A DNA stretch of 64,000 bases from the NCBI RefSeq assembly GCF_030272615.1, contig NC_081413.1, positions 157,361,849 through 157,425,848 of the forward strand, written 5' to 3'. Made by a program: the position numbers and the translations under genes. Below are positions 47,144-59,033 of this stretch, piece by piece (positions within the stretch are counted from its first letter, which is position 1; each line of letters opens with the position of its first letter). This DNA is from Cryptomeria japonica (Eukaryota > Streptophyta > Pinopsida > Cupressales > Cupressaceae). The notes under the pieces were generated by a model. That model worked only from the letters and a program-made list of their open reading frames with translations, made no database searches and was not told the DNA's origin.

Positions 47144-48526
47144 AAATGGCTCCATTATGGAAAAAAATTTCGCTTTCTGGGCATTCCTTTTGCCTTTCAA
47201 GCTTTGCCTATGTCTTTGGAATGTTGTTTTAGCTAGGATTGAGAAAAAAATAGCCTATTCGATAACCAAGCCTCTCTCTCTGGCTGGCAAATTTCAAATT
47301 TGTTAAAAGGTTTTGGCTGCCACTCATGTCTATTACTCTTCATGTTGGGCTCCCTCCAAGGCCTCTTACATGAAGTTGGAAATAATTCTACAAGATTTTT
47401 TTTGGGCCTTTGGTTCTGACCATCAAGGTTTTCATGGAGTCGCTTGGTAGTATTGTTGCCTTCCCAAGGACTCCGAAGGGCTTGGCCTTATTTATACCCA
47501 GAAACAAGAGCTTTCTTTATGTGCTAAATGGATCATCAAAGCCTTATCTGGCGAGAAGACTTGAAAAATTCTTCTTCGGCATTGCATTTCTTCGGGGTTT
47601 CTTGCCAATAGGCCAACTTGGAAGGGGATTGGTTTTCAAACCCTTCTCATTATGAAAGACCTAGTTCATATCTAGGGTACTTTTGTTGTTAAAAGCATCT
47701 AGCGTGCTTGGGAATATATTAAGCCTTGGCTTTGGTGAGAGGGTGATGGTTTCTGTGATGGGATCTCCATGAATTAACATAGCCTCTAGTGGTCACCTCC
47801 TTTTTAGGTACAAGGATTACCACTGGCCGAAATCCAGGGTGTTAGTGCTTTGCGTTTTCACAAACACGACATTCAAACACCTAAGGACCTGTTTTCTAGA
47901 GTTACTATGAGTCTTTGGTCATGGGATGACCTCCATGTCTATTTTCCTCTGTCTCGACCTAATCGACAGACTTTGGACCTTTTGGTTTCGGCCTTACCCT
48001 CACATTTGTTACATAAGCTTGGCATTCAGTCTGTCAGACCTTTGTGGAAGGATTGGAAGCGATATCCTTGGATTCCTTTCACCAACTACAAACCCAAAAT
48101 GGGTTATCTCTGGTTGGTGCCCCATTTTCCTGTGGTCCATATTCTTAACCAGAGGTGGCATTTGCATTCTTCTCAAAAATCTTAGAGACTCAGGTTTCTT
48201 GTTGTTTGGTCTGCCACCACTAAACCCAAGATTGCACACTTTGCTTGGTGTGTTCTTTTTCAAGGGTTGCCTTTGGGTTCGAGACTTAAATATTTTGGGG
48301 TTCCTGATCCTCGGTGCCCTTTTTGTGGTCACCTAGAAAATTTTATGCACATTTTTTGGTTCTGTAGAAGAGCTCAATAGTATTGGAGTTGGATCCATGA
48401 TTTCTTTCAGCCTTTTTGTCCTGAGACCTTTTCTTGGCATATGGCTCTTCTCGGAGATTTGCTTAGAATCCCCTTCAATTTTTTATAGATAAGGCATGCT
48501 TTCAAAATGGAGATCCTATTTACTCT
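47144..48526 (+). pseudogene. LINE-2 ORF2: thumb and zinc-finger region
   Basis: A decayed stretch with frame changes. KPKIAHFAWCVLFQGLPLG and RCPFCGHLENFMHIFWFC (about 48227-48360) form the zf-RVT domain with its Cys/His residues intact. It is followed by a TAG and a further open piece ending near 48487. Confidence 0.8.
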
Positions 48527-49060
48527 TTGGAAGATAGAAATGTTGTTCTTTTTACTCATAGCTCTTTGGATATTAATGTCTCGCTTTATGCTAAAGCTTG
48601 CATTTCTCATAATGTATTGATGCAGATTCAGGTACAAGCTGATAAAGTAGCTCTTGATGTGGGCCACTTACATGAGCTCCTCGAGCATTGGGGTAATGTC
48701 CCTTGTGTGGTTTCTAGAGTGCCGTCGAATTCTATTTCTACCGATCGCACTCCACCCCGTGGCCGCCATCGTGGCCGAATCTCCTCTGCCCGACGCTCTC
48801 AGACCCCGCGGTCCCAAGATCCTCATTGCTCCTCTAGTGGGAGAGACGATGTGTGGAGGCACCGCTCGGCTTCTCCTCTGCTTCGGGGTGGCCTTCTACT
48901 GCTCCTATTACTTTGGCTCCTATTGCTAGTGATGGTTCTAGGTGGCCTGCTGCCACCACCTCCAAATTTCCTCGCTCGACTCTGGCAATTTCGCTTCCTA
49001 GGCGGGAGGAAGGAGAAGAAGAAAAAGACCAAGAAGATGGATGATCCATGCTGGACCTAA
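48527..49060 (+). pseudogene. LINE-2 C-terminal frame, Arg/Ser/Pro-rich
   Basis: 177 open codons start after the zinc finger. KVALDVGHLHELLEHWGNV is followed by PPRGRHRGRISSARRSQTPR, a basic Arg/Ser/Gly stretch, then a hydrophobic Leu-rich run and a Lys-rich end. Other frames are open over the same GC-rich bases, so only the first 110 codons or so seem credible as a continuation of ORF2. Function unknown. Confidence 0.45.
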
Positions 49061-49302
49061 CTCATGGCTCCACTGATGTATGGGGCAAGAAAGATGATCA
49101 ATATCCTCTCCCCTCAGCTGCCACTGCTTTGGCAGCTTGAGGAAGTTTTTTTATGAATAGCTTTGTGTTTTGGCTCTGTCTTCTTGCCGTGTGACTCTCG
49201 CAGGGTGATCTTGTATCCCTTGGCCTTTTTTGGTGAATATGTACTTTAATATTATTATCTAATAGAGAAGGCCTATTCATCAATTTTTTTAATTTTATAT
49301 AA

Positions 49303-50654
49303 TACTATTTATTTTTGAAATTCCAATATCTAATCTTCACATAATGCATTAAGGAGCAATGCTTCAAGGTGATTTTAATTATGATCTCTAAATAAATAAA
49401 TTTAAAATATCAATAATTAATCTTAATTTAAATTGGAAAAAAAGCTCTTAAATATCAACTCCATTTATCATAAAAGATATACTATGTATATATACAATTT
49501 CACCTGTGTAAGTATAACCTTATCTAATGTTCCATTAAATTGAAACAAACCCTACATTAAATCTATTTACACTTCAACAAACTAAAACCTACTTTCTATT
49601 GTGGAAACAATAACCTCAACCTAATTTTTTGTAAAGATCATTTCAAATAACATCAAATGAAAATATCATAACGTCACTAATCTATTATATAACGATTAAA
49701 TAAATTAGAAACCAAATGCAACATGGTCCATCACAAATGCACATTTATAGCTATAAATTTTATGTAGAAATTTAATCATAATCCATCCATTATAGATGAT
49801 CATTTAATACTATATATTTACAATATTATCAAATTCATATGTTCAAATTTTGTATATATAATTGATAATTATATATATATAGATTGGAACTATATATATA
49901 TTTGTAGATTGGGACAATCCATGAGACTCTTGTCGAGCTCTTGAACAACCCAACATATAAGCTTTATGGGACTCATGTCTACTTGAAATAACCCAACATA
50001 TAAGCTATATGAGACTCTGGATTGAGCTCTAAGAAAACCCAACAAATAAGCTATATGAGACTTTGGTCTCAAATTCCAAGAAACCCAACAAATAAGCTAT
50101 ATGAGACTTTGGTCTCAAATTCCAAAAAACCCAACAAATAAGCCATCTGATTACATTATGACAATCTATAATCTTTACCCAATATTCTACAAAGATGGCT
50201 GACCTTAATCAACATACCTTATACCCAAATATATCCATAGCTTATATTCTACTAAAATCATCCTGAAGAGAATTAAAATCACTACAAACCTCACTTTTCC
50301 ATTAAAATATCTCATTCATAAATTCAATAAACATAATGACTGATATATTTATTAATAAACTACCTTGATTCAACTCTAACCTAATACAACACCACTATAA
50401 TCTTTTCTAAACCTTATTCATTTGTACTAGGAAAAAAATATAAACATTATAATTTTTTTTTTGTTTCTAGATTTGATTGTGTTTCCTTTTTTGATATAAA
50501 CATTTCAGATCACACTCTTTGGTCCATCATCACGATGATAGAGAGCTCAACAAATAGTAAAATGATCACAAAAAAGAAACATATTCAAATCTAGAAACAT
50601 GATCTCTGGTCTAGCTTTCAAGAGCACAAATTCTTCACCACTAGGCCAACTCAG
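49303..50654 (-). pseudogene. AP2 copy 3, intron 1 remainder beyond LINE-2
   Basis: Sequence matches intron 1 of copies 1, 2 and 4, including the minisatellite (49905-50150) and TTTATTAATAAACTACCTTG. The expected exon 1 near 50600-50650 is not recognisable. Unrelated sequence (GGTCTAGCTTTCAAGAGCAC) is in its place. Confidence 0.75.
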
Positions 50655-51169
50655 ACTCTACCTATACTAACCTTGCCATATATGAAAGATGATAAAACCA
50701 TTACTCTATATGTACCTATACTAACCTTGTCGTGTTATTATAAGAGGGTAATAACGGCTAGAGGGAACTCTTAAATATTTTTTTAATTAACGTACACTTT
50801 TTTTTGTTAACCTAAATTGTAGGGTTTATGTAAATATAATTAATTTTATGTTTTATATTTATTTATTATTAATTATTCTTTTGGAAATAACATTATTTAA
50901 TGTTGGGCCATTTGATAATAGTTTATTTTATTGTTAGATATATTGGTATTAAATATTATTATAATTTAATTTTAAGGTTTAATTATATAATCTTGAAGTA
51001 TATATATAATTTAATGTTTTATGTATTAAAAATAAATTTTGTTTTCTAATTATTGAATGTAATTATTTAATTTTAAGATTTACTTAAATATGATTTTATA
51101 TTTATGTATAAATTTTAAGAAAGTAAAACGTAATTATTTAAGTCAATTTTTGTTTCTATATTTTATGTT
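50655..51169. other. Conserved upstream block and AT-rich spacer, unit 3
   Basis: It matches 28900-29700 and 59220-59735 without a gene. It corresponds to the promoter side of AP2 copy 3, whose exon 1 is lost. Confidence 0.65.
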
Positions 51170-52861
51170 ATTATGGATGTTGATGATGCTCAAGGTAAGA
51201 TAGTTGAGTTTACTTTTGATTATGTTTACATTAGGGACATGGAGACTAGAGATGTCATTTCTACAAGAGTAGTGGATTATTTATTTTGATTGTGAGGAGA
51301 AGTTTGGACACTTATATCTTGGTGTTCTTGATACGAGTGTTGAACTTCCTACTCCTCCACCTCCTACTTTTTTAGAATTGAGATCTACACTTTAGTAGGT
51401 TGGTCACGGTGTTTCAAATCTTGCTTTGTGGGATGAGTATTTGACATGTGTTTCAGATTTGTTTATTGAGTCTCATATTGTAGATTTAGGAGACATACTT
51501 GAGAGGATTTCTCTTCTCTTTAATGACAGTAACATCATAGTTGGAGATTCATGTACCTTTTATTTGGATATTAACAATCTTGAGTCTCCTCCTTCATTAG
51601 ATTTGTCACATATTATGATTTAGTTTGATCATGTTTATGTGATGGCTTTCTGGAGCTTGGAGACTCCTACTCAGTTTTCAGAGATTCATACTTGGAGACC
51701 TGCTTTCTCCTTCTTTTAGTTGGACATGTAGCAACTTCTTCACCATTCAATGGACTTGTTTCTTTCTAAGGAGAGATGTGTTTCTTGTAGGCACTGGATC
51801 ATATTTTTGTTTTTAGGCATACTTCATCGATATTGGGGCTTCTTCAATATGGGGGAATATCATGTCCCTCTTTTTCCTTCCTATGGGGAGATATTTGATT
51901 GTATATACATGATTTATGTAATTCTTGGGGGGTTCTGAGTCCTCCATTCATCATCATTTTCTCATTTTTTTTCTCTTTTGGAGAGGAGTTTTATCTCATG
52001 TGGTTTTCTTCTTGTCTCTAGTTGTGTGAGATTGTAGTTAGCATTGCACATGGTTACCTAGCATGGCCTAGTAGCTAGGACCCATATTTCATAATAATGT
52101 ACTCCCCAAGTTGCACTTATGGAGGGGTGTTGGTGTAATTAAGTGTTGTACCTAGTAGAGTCTTCACCTAGTCCACATTAAAATTATCACTTAAGTTTAC
52201 TTAGTGATTACTTTAGGAACATTCCCACTATAAGAGGAATTCTCACCTTTGGTAGACTTATCGTGCTATCACTTATCCATCTTATGTGGGTGATAGGTTA
52301 TCATTTGTATAAGATTATCAAACTTTTCAACATCGCACACGTAGTCCTTCATTTGACCTTGCCTTTGTATGCAATTGTCCATTAGCAATATCATCAATGT
52401 TGCATTGGGAAGCAATCTTTCTTGTCATTCTCTCTTGTGAAAGTTATTTTGGTCTTTAGAGATCTTGGGATTGTTTTAGAGTCACCAAAAACTCTAATAG
52501 TCTCTAAGATTATTGATGAATGGTTGTTGAACCTAAATTTATATAACGTCGATCACTAAGATCATTAAACATAAAAGTAAACCTAAATTTATATAATGTT
52601 GATCACTAAGATAATTGAACATAGAAATAGTTACTGAAATTGTGAAAGCTTTGATCCCAAGGATTATTGTTAAAATTGATCACAAAGGTCATTGCTAAAT
52701 TTGTGAAGGTTATGATAACAAAGATCATTGTTGAAATTGATTTTAGAAATCACTGATAAATTTGTGAAGGGTGTGATTGCAAAGTTATTTGGAAATGCTT
52801 CACCTTCTTTTGATATAACCATGAAAAACATCTTATTATGGATAATGATGGAAAATAATAA
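51170..52861 (+). mobile_element. Element A, copy 3: 3' remnant of a copia-type element
   Basis: Same layout as 14067-15861, with a deletion in the GAG-pre-integrase-like part. The second frame is open at 51426-51623, and the polypurine tract with putative LTR start (TGTTGGTGTAATTAAG) is at 52128. It runs directly into the unit 4 start with no element B in between. Confidence 0.6.
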
Positions 52862-54206
52862 TCAATGAGTTCAATGATGCTTAATATTCTCCATTTTTAC
52901 ATGGATTTATAACAAACCTATTTGTTATAAGTGGCCCCTATCGTCTAGTTAAGTTGTGTGATAAATTAAAGGTGATAGATGAGTGTTAAAAAAATAAACT
53001 ACATTCTATTAAAATATGCCACATTTGTTTAAGGATCCCACAAATTATTTTATTATAAGATCTTTAGATTCTTTTATTTGGATATGTAAAAAAACATCAA
53101 TTTATTTGTCCAATTTTTTACATAGGGTTTGTAAGAGGGTTGTAAGAGGTGTCCTCCTCAACCTAGTTTTTAAATAAAAATTATTACTGATGGCTCTTCT
53201 AGAAGTAATCTAAGTGTGGCAAGGATAGGAGGTTGGTTATGCTAGTGATGGAAAAGTTTTTATATTTATTTTTATTTTTATGCTAATAGGAAAAAATAAG
53301 GAAAGTATGATAGAATTCTCAAATATTTTGATGGCTCTTGAGAAAATTTGTGAATTGAGTTAGACGAAGTTTATTTGAATTGATCTTGATTTTTCTTTTG
53401 AACATAATTTTTTTTAAGGATCTCTCGAAGACTAACTTCTATAGTTGAATAGATCAATTGCTTCTTTCCAAATTTTGAGGCTATATCTTTTGTTCATATA
53501 CATAAAGAATGCAATGTTATAATAGACTACCTTGTTTCTGAGTTAGTGTCTGCATTGTCTAATAAGTTTTTACAACTTCTCGCTTATTAATAATCACCAG
53601 ATTAGAGAAGACTAAAAGATTTCAATTCTTCAAAGAATATAACAGTCATTTATTTTATTCTATTAAAATAGAAAAATGACAAACCTCCTTGGATTTCCTT
53701 CTGCTTATTTAAGAATGGCTCTTTCCAATTTAGAAAATGGCAATCTCAATGCTGTAAACTGTAATTTTCTTCTGTGTTAGAAGATCTCATTTTTGCTTAA
53801 CGAAAGAAAAAACAAAAACTATGAGATAGGAGAACGAGAAAAGGAAGTCACATTTATTTCAAAAAGTCATTCTTAACAGAAAGGAAAGAGAAGAGAACTT
53901 TAGTATAGATCCCAGCTGGTTGAGGTTACTCTTTTAAGCTTGCAATAAAGGATCCAACGTGATTACTGAACCAGAGTGACAGAGTGGCATACGAGTATAA
54001 TAATCAAACAACACCGTAAGTCTACCAATAACAAGTGTCCAAGAAAGAGAGCAAAATAGGAGAAATGTATTGAAGCTTTAACAGTCTACTTCAACCTTAT
54101 TAATTAACAAAGTACTGTAACTATATTTAAATGTATCCATTTACATCAAATTGTCTTAGGCAACTTCAATATCTCATTCGAAATACCTAAGAAAATGTCA
54201 TGTATA
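52862..54206. other. Unit 4 start: 3' flank of AP2 copy 4
   Basis: It matches 5843-7089 and 23376-24554. No gene was seen. The homologue of the 99-codon frame in unit 1 is broken here. Confidence 0.7.
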
Positions 54207-57200
54207 TCACTCCATTTGAACAGAGTTCTTTTTACTGTTCCATGGTGGAGGGGATATATAAGCGTGGTCATTGGAGGGATTAGTTTGAGGTCGCATTGAT
54301 TGAAGAGGTTCTACAATCCAGCTATTATGCGTTAAATTCTGATTTTCAAATCTGCCAGGTCCTGTGAACTGTTGGGTACTTGAGTAGGTTTCATTTCTTG
54401 CCAAGAAATCATTGTCTTCAAACTTTGCAGTAACCAATCTATTTGAATCGGTCTCCATGGGAATTTTCTGAAAATTATTTGTGGCGAAGAGATTAGATGG
54501 ATTAGCAAAAACGACAGATGAATCGGATAGCACCAAGCCATTGGCTGCCAAAACATCTGAAATGTTTGTATAGATTCCAGACATTGAACCTATGTTATTG
54601 GCATCATTAATGGATGCAGGCCCCAAGCTCATAACAATTTGAGGGCCAACCTGGTTTGATGATGTTAAGATGGGTTGCCCAAAATGAGAATGAGAAATAC
54701 TGGTAATAGCGTGTATATCATCTGCAGGTTTATACCAGAACCCACTGTGTGATTGTGATGTTGACAGCAATGGATTTCTTTGTTGCTGCTCATGAACAGT
54801 TTTGGATTCGTCTGCACCTCTTGGTGTATCCATCCTATTGCCCTCCTTAATTCTGGGTGAATTCACAATTCCATCAACATTTCTTAATCCTGTCTCCTTG
54901 ATGTAAGTTATTAGTTTTCCTATAGGTAGTGAGCTGCTTTTAATTCTTGGAACGTTATAAAATCTCTTGTCAAAATTTGTGACTGAATCATTGCCTCGAA
55001 ATTTAATTGTAGCAATGTCATATGTAATAGCCGCCTCTTCCTCAGTACCTGCCAATTGAAAGACCCAACGAGTTCACCACAACTTTTAGCTGGTTTACTT
55101 AATGGATAAATCTTTTTTGTAAGCGAAATGTATAGTAGATTTGTTCATGTTTGGTGTACTCACTGTATGTTCCCAGATATACGTCTTTGTTTCCATTAAT
55201 TCTTCCAATTCTAGCTTGCCACTTTCCTTTTTGATGGTGTCTGCGATATGTTACAGATTTAATATTAGAATACAGCTTTTCCTACTGATGTTTAATGAAT
55301 AACCATTTCTATAGTCAGATCATCATCTCAAAACCCTAAATAAAGCTAACAATTTGAGTACAAACCTTGTTACTCCACGGTAAATTGATGCACCTCGTGT
55401 AAAGCCACTACTCTTCCTACATCAATGGTAGAAGATTATATGTTAGCACCATACGTGAAAGTAATTCAATACAATATCTTAAACTAAATCTAAATTGCTG
55501 TCATAGGCCTTATGTGGAAGCTGCTGCGAATGAATTTTTTGATGGGCAATTTGAATATGAATAAATTTAAGCTAGGGCAACTCTTCATATGTTTAAAATT
55601 TTAAGCTTCTCTACTAGTTTGCCCTTTCTCATTCTAATACAAATGTATATATGTACCGTCAGTTCCAGAAACAAATGCTCCACTGCCACATTTTTAATGT
55701 AAACGACTTGAATGGAAAAAATTCTGATACCTTTTGAGATAATTAATGTAGTCCACGGTGCTCATCTGTTTCATGACTTCAAGCTCTTCTTTGTATTCAG
55801 TTATCTACATAAAACATGCCGTTTTTAACAGTGGATTCAGTACAAATTTATGTAAAGGTAGATGCTATGCAAACTGCAACAATAAGTAGTCTTATATACA
55901 ATGTAAAATTCTTACTGGAAAATTTATTGTGCTTTTGTCACCCCAATACTTGAGAGCAGCCTTATCATAAGCTCTCGCTGCTTTCAATTCAGTGTCATAG
56001 CCACCTACAAGTACATCAACTTTCGGTCAACACTTCGATGCAATCTAGTTCATCTGACAGCTTAATGAATAATACCAGAGACTAGAGTTTCAAATCACTA
56101 TTTAAATGCTATTCTTAACAACTGTAATATATATACAAAATGATATGCTCACCCAAATATACTGTTGAAGATTTCAACGGATGTCCAGATTTGAAGGATG
56201 ACAAGGTCACACACAGATTGTTTTGCGTCAGTATAAAGATATCTCTGATCCATAAACAGAAAAGAAAAGGAACTGCTCCGGAAAATACTGATTGAAAATG
56301 CTAAAAATACTCTAAATAGAAACATTAGGGTTCCACAGTCCACCCTAACTGTAATTAGGGTTCCATAGTCTATAATAGTTTTAATTAGGGTTCCACAGTC
56401 TATTATAACTGTAATTAGGGTTCCATAGTCTGTTATTATGATAATAAGGGACTGCAATTACAGTTCCACAGTCTGTTATAATTATAATTAAGGTTCCACA
56501 TTATCTTAATAAATGTTTGAAAAAATTATTTTTTACATTAACTTTTTAAGCTACCCTTAGAAAAGTGATAAATAGAAAATATTTCTAATGGTAATCTAAA
56601 TCCTTATAACATACCTTGTCTACCCTTTCGTTTGTGACCTTCTTTAATGAAGCTGTTGTCCCACAAGTGGGCTTCATATCTTCCCGTCCATCTATGTCTG
56701 CAAGACAAAACAAAGATATAACCTTTTATATATATATATATATCTTTCTTTTATTATAGAAAATCAGATAAATGGACTGTTAAAAAATCATAATTATACC
56801 ATCTAAATCAGATACATTCTTATATATAGCATACCTGGTGACTCCACGGTATCTTGAAGTTCTTATTGTAGTTCTTTTGAACTTAGGATTTCCTACTCTT
56901 GCTTTCTCTGGTTCTGTTGCTTGGTTCAGACTAAGTGTCTTGTTATCAGAAGGAGGATAAACTTCATTACTAACCATTGAAACAGGAGTAGGAATTAAAG
57001 CAAAAGCATTTTCTGTAGTAGTAATGGTTGAAGGTGTACTTGGCTGAGTATTTCCATTCAAATGCAAAGTCAAACCACAATTAGCATTAGTTACATTGCA
57101 ACTTTCTGTAGTTGGATAAGTACTAGAAAAGGTCTCCCGAAGGAAGGCTTGGCTTGCAGATTGATTGCTCAAAACTGTCTCCTTCTCGAGCTGCTCAAAT

Positions 57201-59033
57201 ATACCATGCATAGAGTTCTGAAAGCTGGAGTTGGAAAATAGGTTGCAGATTTCTTCATTATCATTAATATAATCAAACTGCATTGCATTGGTTGGACTTG
57301 AAGGTGCAGCCATATCAACGTTATCTAAATCAAAGGTATCTGATGTATGTATTTCTGGTACAATACCACCTGCAAATTGGACTTCCATTAATTCTGTCAA
57401 CAGATCTTCCGGGATTGGATTTTTTTCATTATGCTGTTTGGTATTGGTACGTTCTCCAGCGTTCACCATGTCTGATTGCCTAGTTAGGTTATTTTCCTGC
57501 CATCCTGTAAAAGTTTAATATAGTTTAATCATTTGTAGTTTGCCATTAAAAACAAAGTTAAATCTTGGCCTTTTTTTAATGTCACCTTAACTATGTTCTA
57601 TTTAATATTTCACAATTTCTATCATCTTATATAATACTAAATTTCAAATTTCAAAATCTAATCTTCACATTGTACATTAAGATACAATGCTTCAAAGGTG
57701 ATCTTAATTATCAATTCTATTTTTTTAAAAACTTTAATCATAATCCATACATTACAAATGATCATTTAACATTGCATTTTCACAATAGAAGGAAATTCAT
57801 ATGTTCAAATTTTGTATATATAATTGATATTTTTAAAATTTTTTTGTAGATTCAGACACACTGATTCCTATAATCCATGAGACTCCCATGGGAGGTCTCA
57901 AACAACCCAACAAATAAGCTATATGAGAGTTAGGTTTGAGCTCCTAAATAACTCAACAAATAAGCTCTATTAGACTCTGGTCCAAGCAACACAATAAATA
58001 AGCTATATGAGATTCAGGTAGGAGCTCCTAAACAACCCACTAAATAAGCTATACGAGGAGCTCCTGAGCAACCCAACAAATAAGCTATATGAGACTCTTG
58101 TTTGAGCAACCCAACAAATAAGCTATATGAGACTCTTGTTTGAGCGACCTAGCAAATAAGCTATATTGGACTCTTGTTTGAGCTCCCAACAAATAAGCTA
58201 CATTATGAGGATCCATAATATTTACTTAATATTCTATAAAGATGAATCAACATACCTTACACTTGCATATATCCATAAACTCAATTACATCTTACTAAAA
58301 TCATCCACAACCTTAACCTTAAAGAGACTCAAGCCTCAAATTTTTTCATATTAAAATCACTACAAACCTCACTTTTCCATTAAAATATCACGTCATTCAT
58401 CAATTCAATAAACATTATGAGTTATATATTTATTAATAAACTACCTTGGTTAAACCCTCTCCAAACTTTAAAACCTAGACCTAATTCCACACCACTATAA
58501 TCTTATCTAAACCCTATTCATCTATACTAGAAAAAATTATAAAACATTATAAATTGCTTTTTTGTTATTTCTGGATTTGACTGTGTTCCTCTTTTTGATA
58601 TCAATGTTTTGGATCAGATCATCATCATAATAATAGAGAGCTCAAGAAATAGTAAAATGATGTTTTCTCTACTCTTTTAACTCTCTATTACCTTGATAAT
58701 AGATTACAGAATGTGATCTAAAGAAAGGAACACGATCAAATCCATAAACAACAAAAAATAACAGTACAGATTCTAATCTCACACCAATAAAATCCCATCT
58801 AAATTATATTGATCTCTACTTGAAAGAGAAACTACAAAGCATAACATCATTAGTATTAGCAGACTAGAACAAGAACATAGAAAGAATGTGGAAGTCATAC
58901 CTCTATTATTGCTGCAATCACCACCATTTTTAAGGAAATAATATGATAAGTGCTCCTGTAAATAATCATCTGACGGAAACGTATGGTAGGGCTCCATTTC
59001 ACCCTCTGACGGAAACGTATGGTAGGGCTCCAT
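54207..59033 (-). CDS. AP2/AINTEGUMENTA-like transcription factor, intact copy 4 (9 exons)
   Basis: Exons: 58901-59033, 56835-57504, 56615-56697, 56153-56161, 55916-56004, 55731-55804, 55366-55416, 55164-55240 and 54207-55048. All introns are GT-AG and the joined frame is 2028 nt (675 residues). AP2 domain 1 (about residues 262-328) has [19 protein letters not shown], the 10-residue ANT-type insertion ([14 protein letters not shown]), VYLGGY and [14 protein letters not shown]. Linker [14 protein letters not shown] is followed by domain 2 (about 365-421) with [45 protein letters not shown] and VTNFD. The family binds DNA in the nucleus and controls meristem, embryo or organ growth. The N-terminus (1-260) and the Ser/Asn-rich C-terminus lack the WLGFSLS-type euANT motifs, so the exact subfamily is open. 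The ATG at 59033 precedes a 12-residue repeat, and 58997 is the start aligning with the other copies. Confidence 0.93.
56153..56161 (-). other. 9-nt mini-exon of AP2 copy 4
   Basis: TATATTTGG between CAG and GTGAG. It is needed to join RQ in exon 3 to GGY in exon 5 through Val-Tyr-Leu, and without it the second half of AP2 domain 1 loses its strand. Confidence 0.92.
56325..56510. repeat. Intron 3 minisatellite of AP2 copy 4
   Basis: About six imperfect units of 28-32 bp on TAATTAGGGTTCCACAGTCT, as in copy 3. Confidence 0.8.
57865..58205. repeat. Intron 1 minisatellite of AP2 copy 4
   Basis: About eight units on CAACAAATAAGCTATATGAG with spacers of GAGCTCCTAA type, period roughly 40-55 bp. 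Longest array of the four copies. Confidence 0.8.

Larger units (their letters stand above)
43473..49290 (+). mobile_element. LINE-2: L1-type non-LTR retrotransposon, near full length
   Basis: 5.8 kb between 12-bp target-site duplications, inserted in intron 1 of AP2 copy 3. It has a short 5' UTR, ORF1 with a DUF4283-like domain, and ORF2 with endonuclease, RT and zinc-finger segments, plus an Arg/Ser/Pro-rich 3' frame. No RNase H is visible, unlike LINE-1, so it belongs to a different L1 lineage. It ends in ATTTTTTT rather than poly(A), which is unusual. Multiple stops show it is inactive. Confidence 0.9.

Noticed and set aside
48668-49049. Several overlapping minus-strand frames in LINE-2
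   Set aside because: They overlap in a GC-rich Arg/Ser region of LINE-2, with no domain and no splice or start context.
55049-55055. Upstream extension of exon 9 of AP2 copy 4 to a possible start at 55055
   Set aside because: The acceptor TTGGCAG at 55049-55055 and the phase of exon 8 put the exon start at 55048. The extra codons are intron.
56149-56457. 102-codon minus-strand frame with repeated YGTLI units over the mini-exon
   Set aside because: It is the intron 3 minisatellite read through the splice site. The repeat period, not coding, explains the open frame.
57865-58205. Repeat and spacer pattern that could suggest a CRISPR array
   Set aside because: The units are imperfect, spacers are short and share sequence, and it lies inside a plant intron. 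It is a minisatellite.
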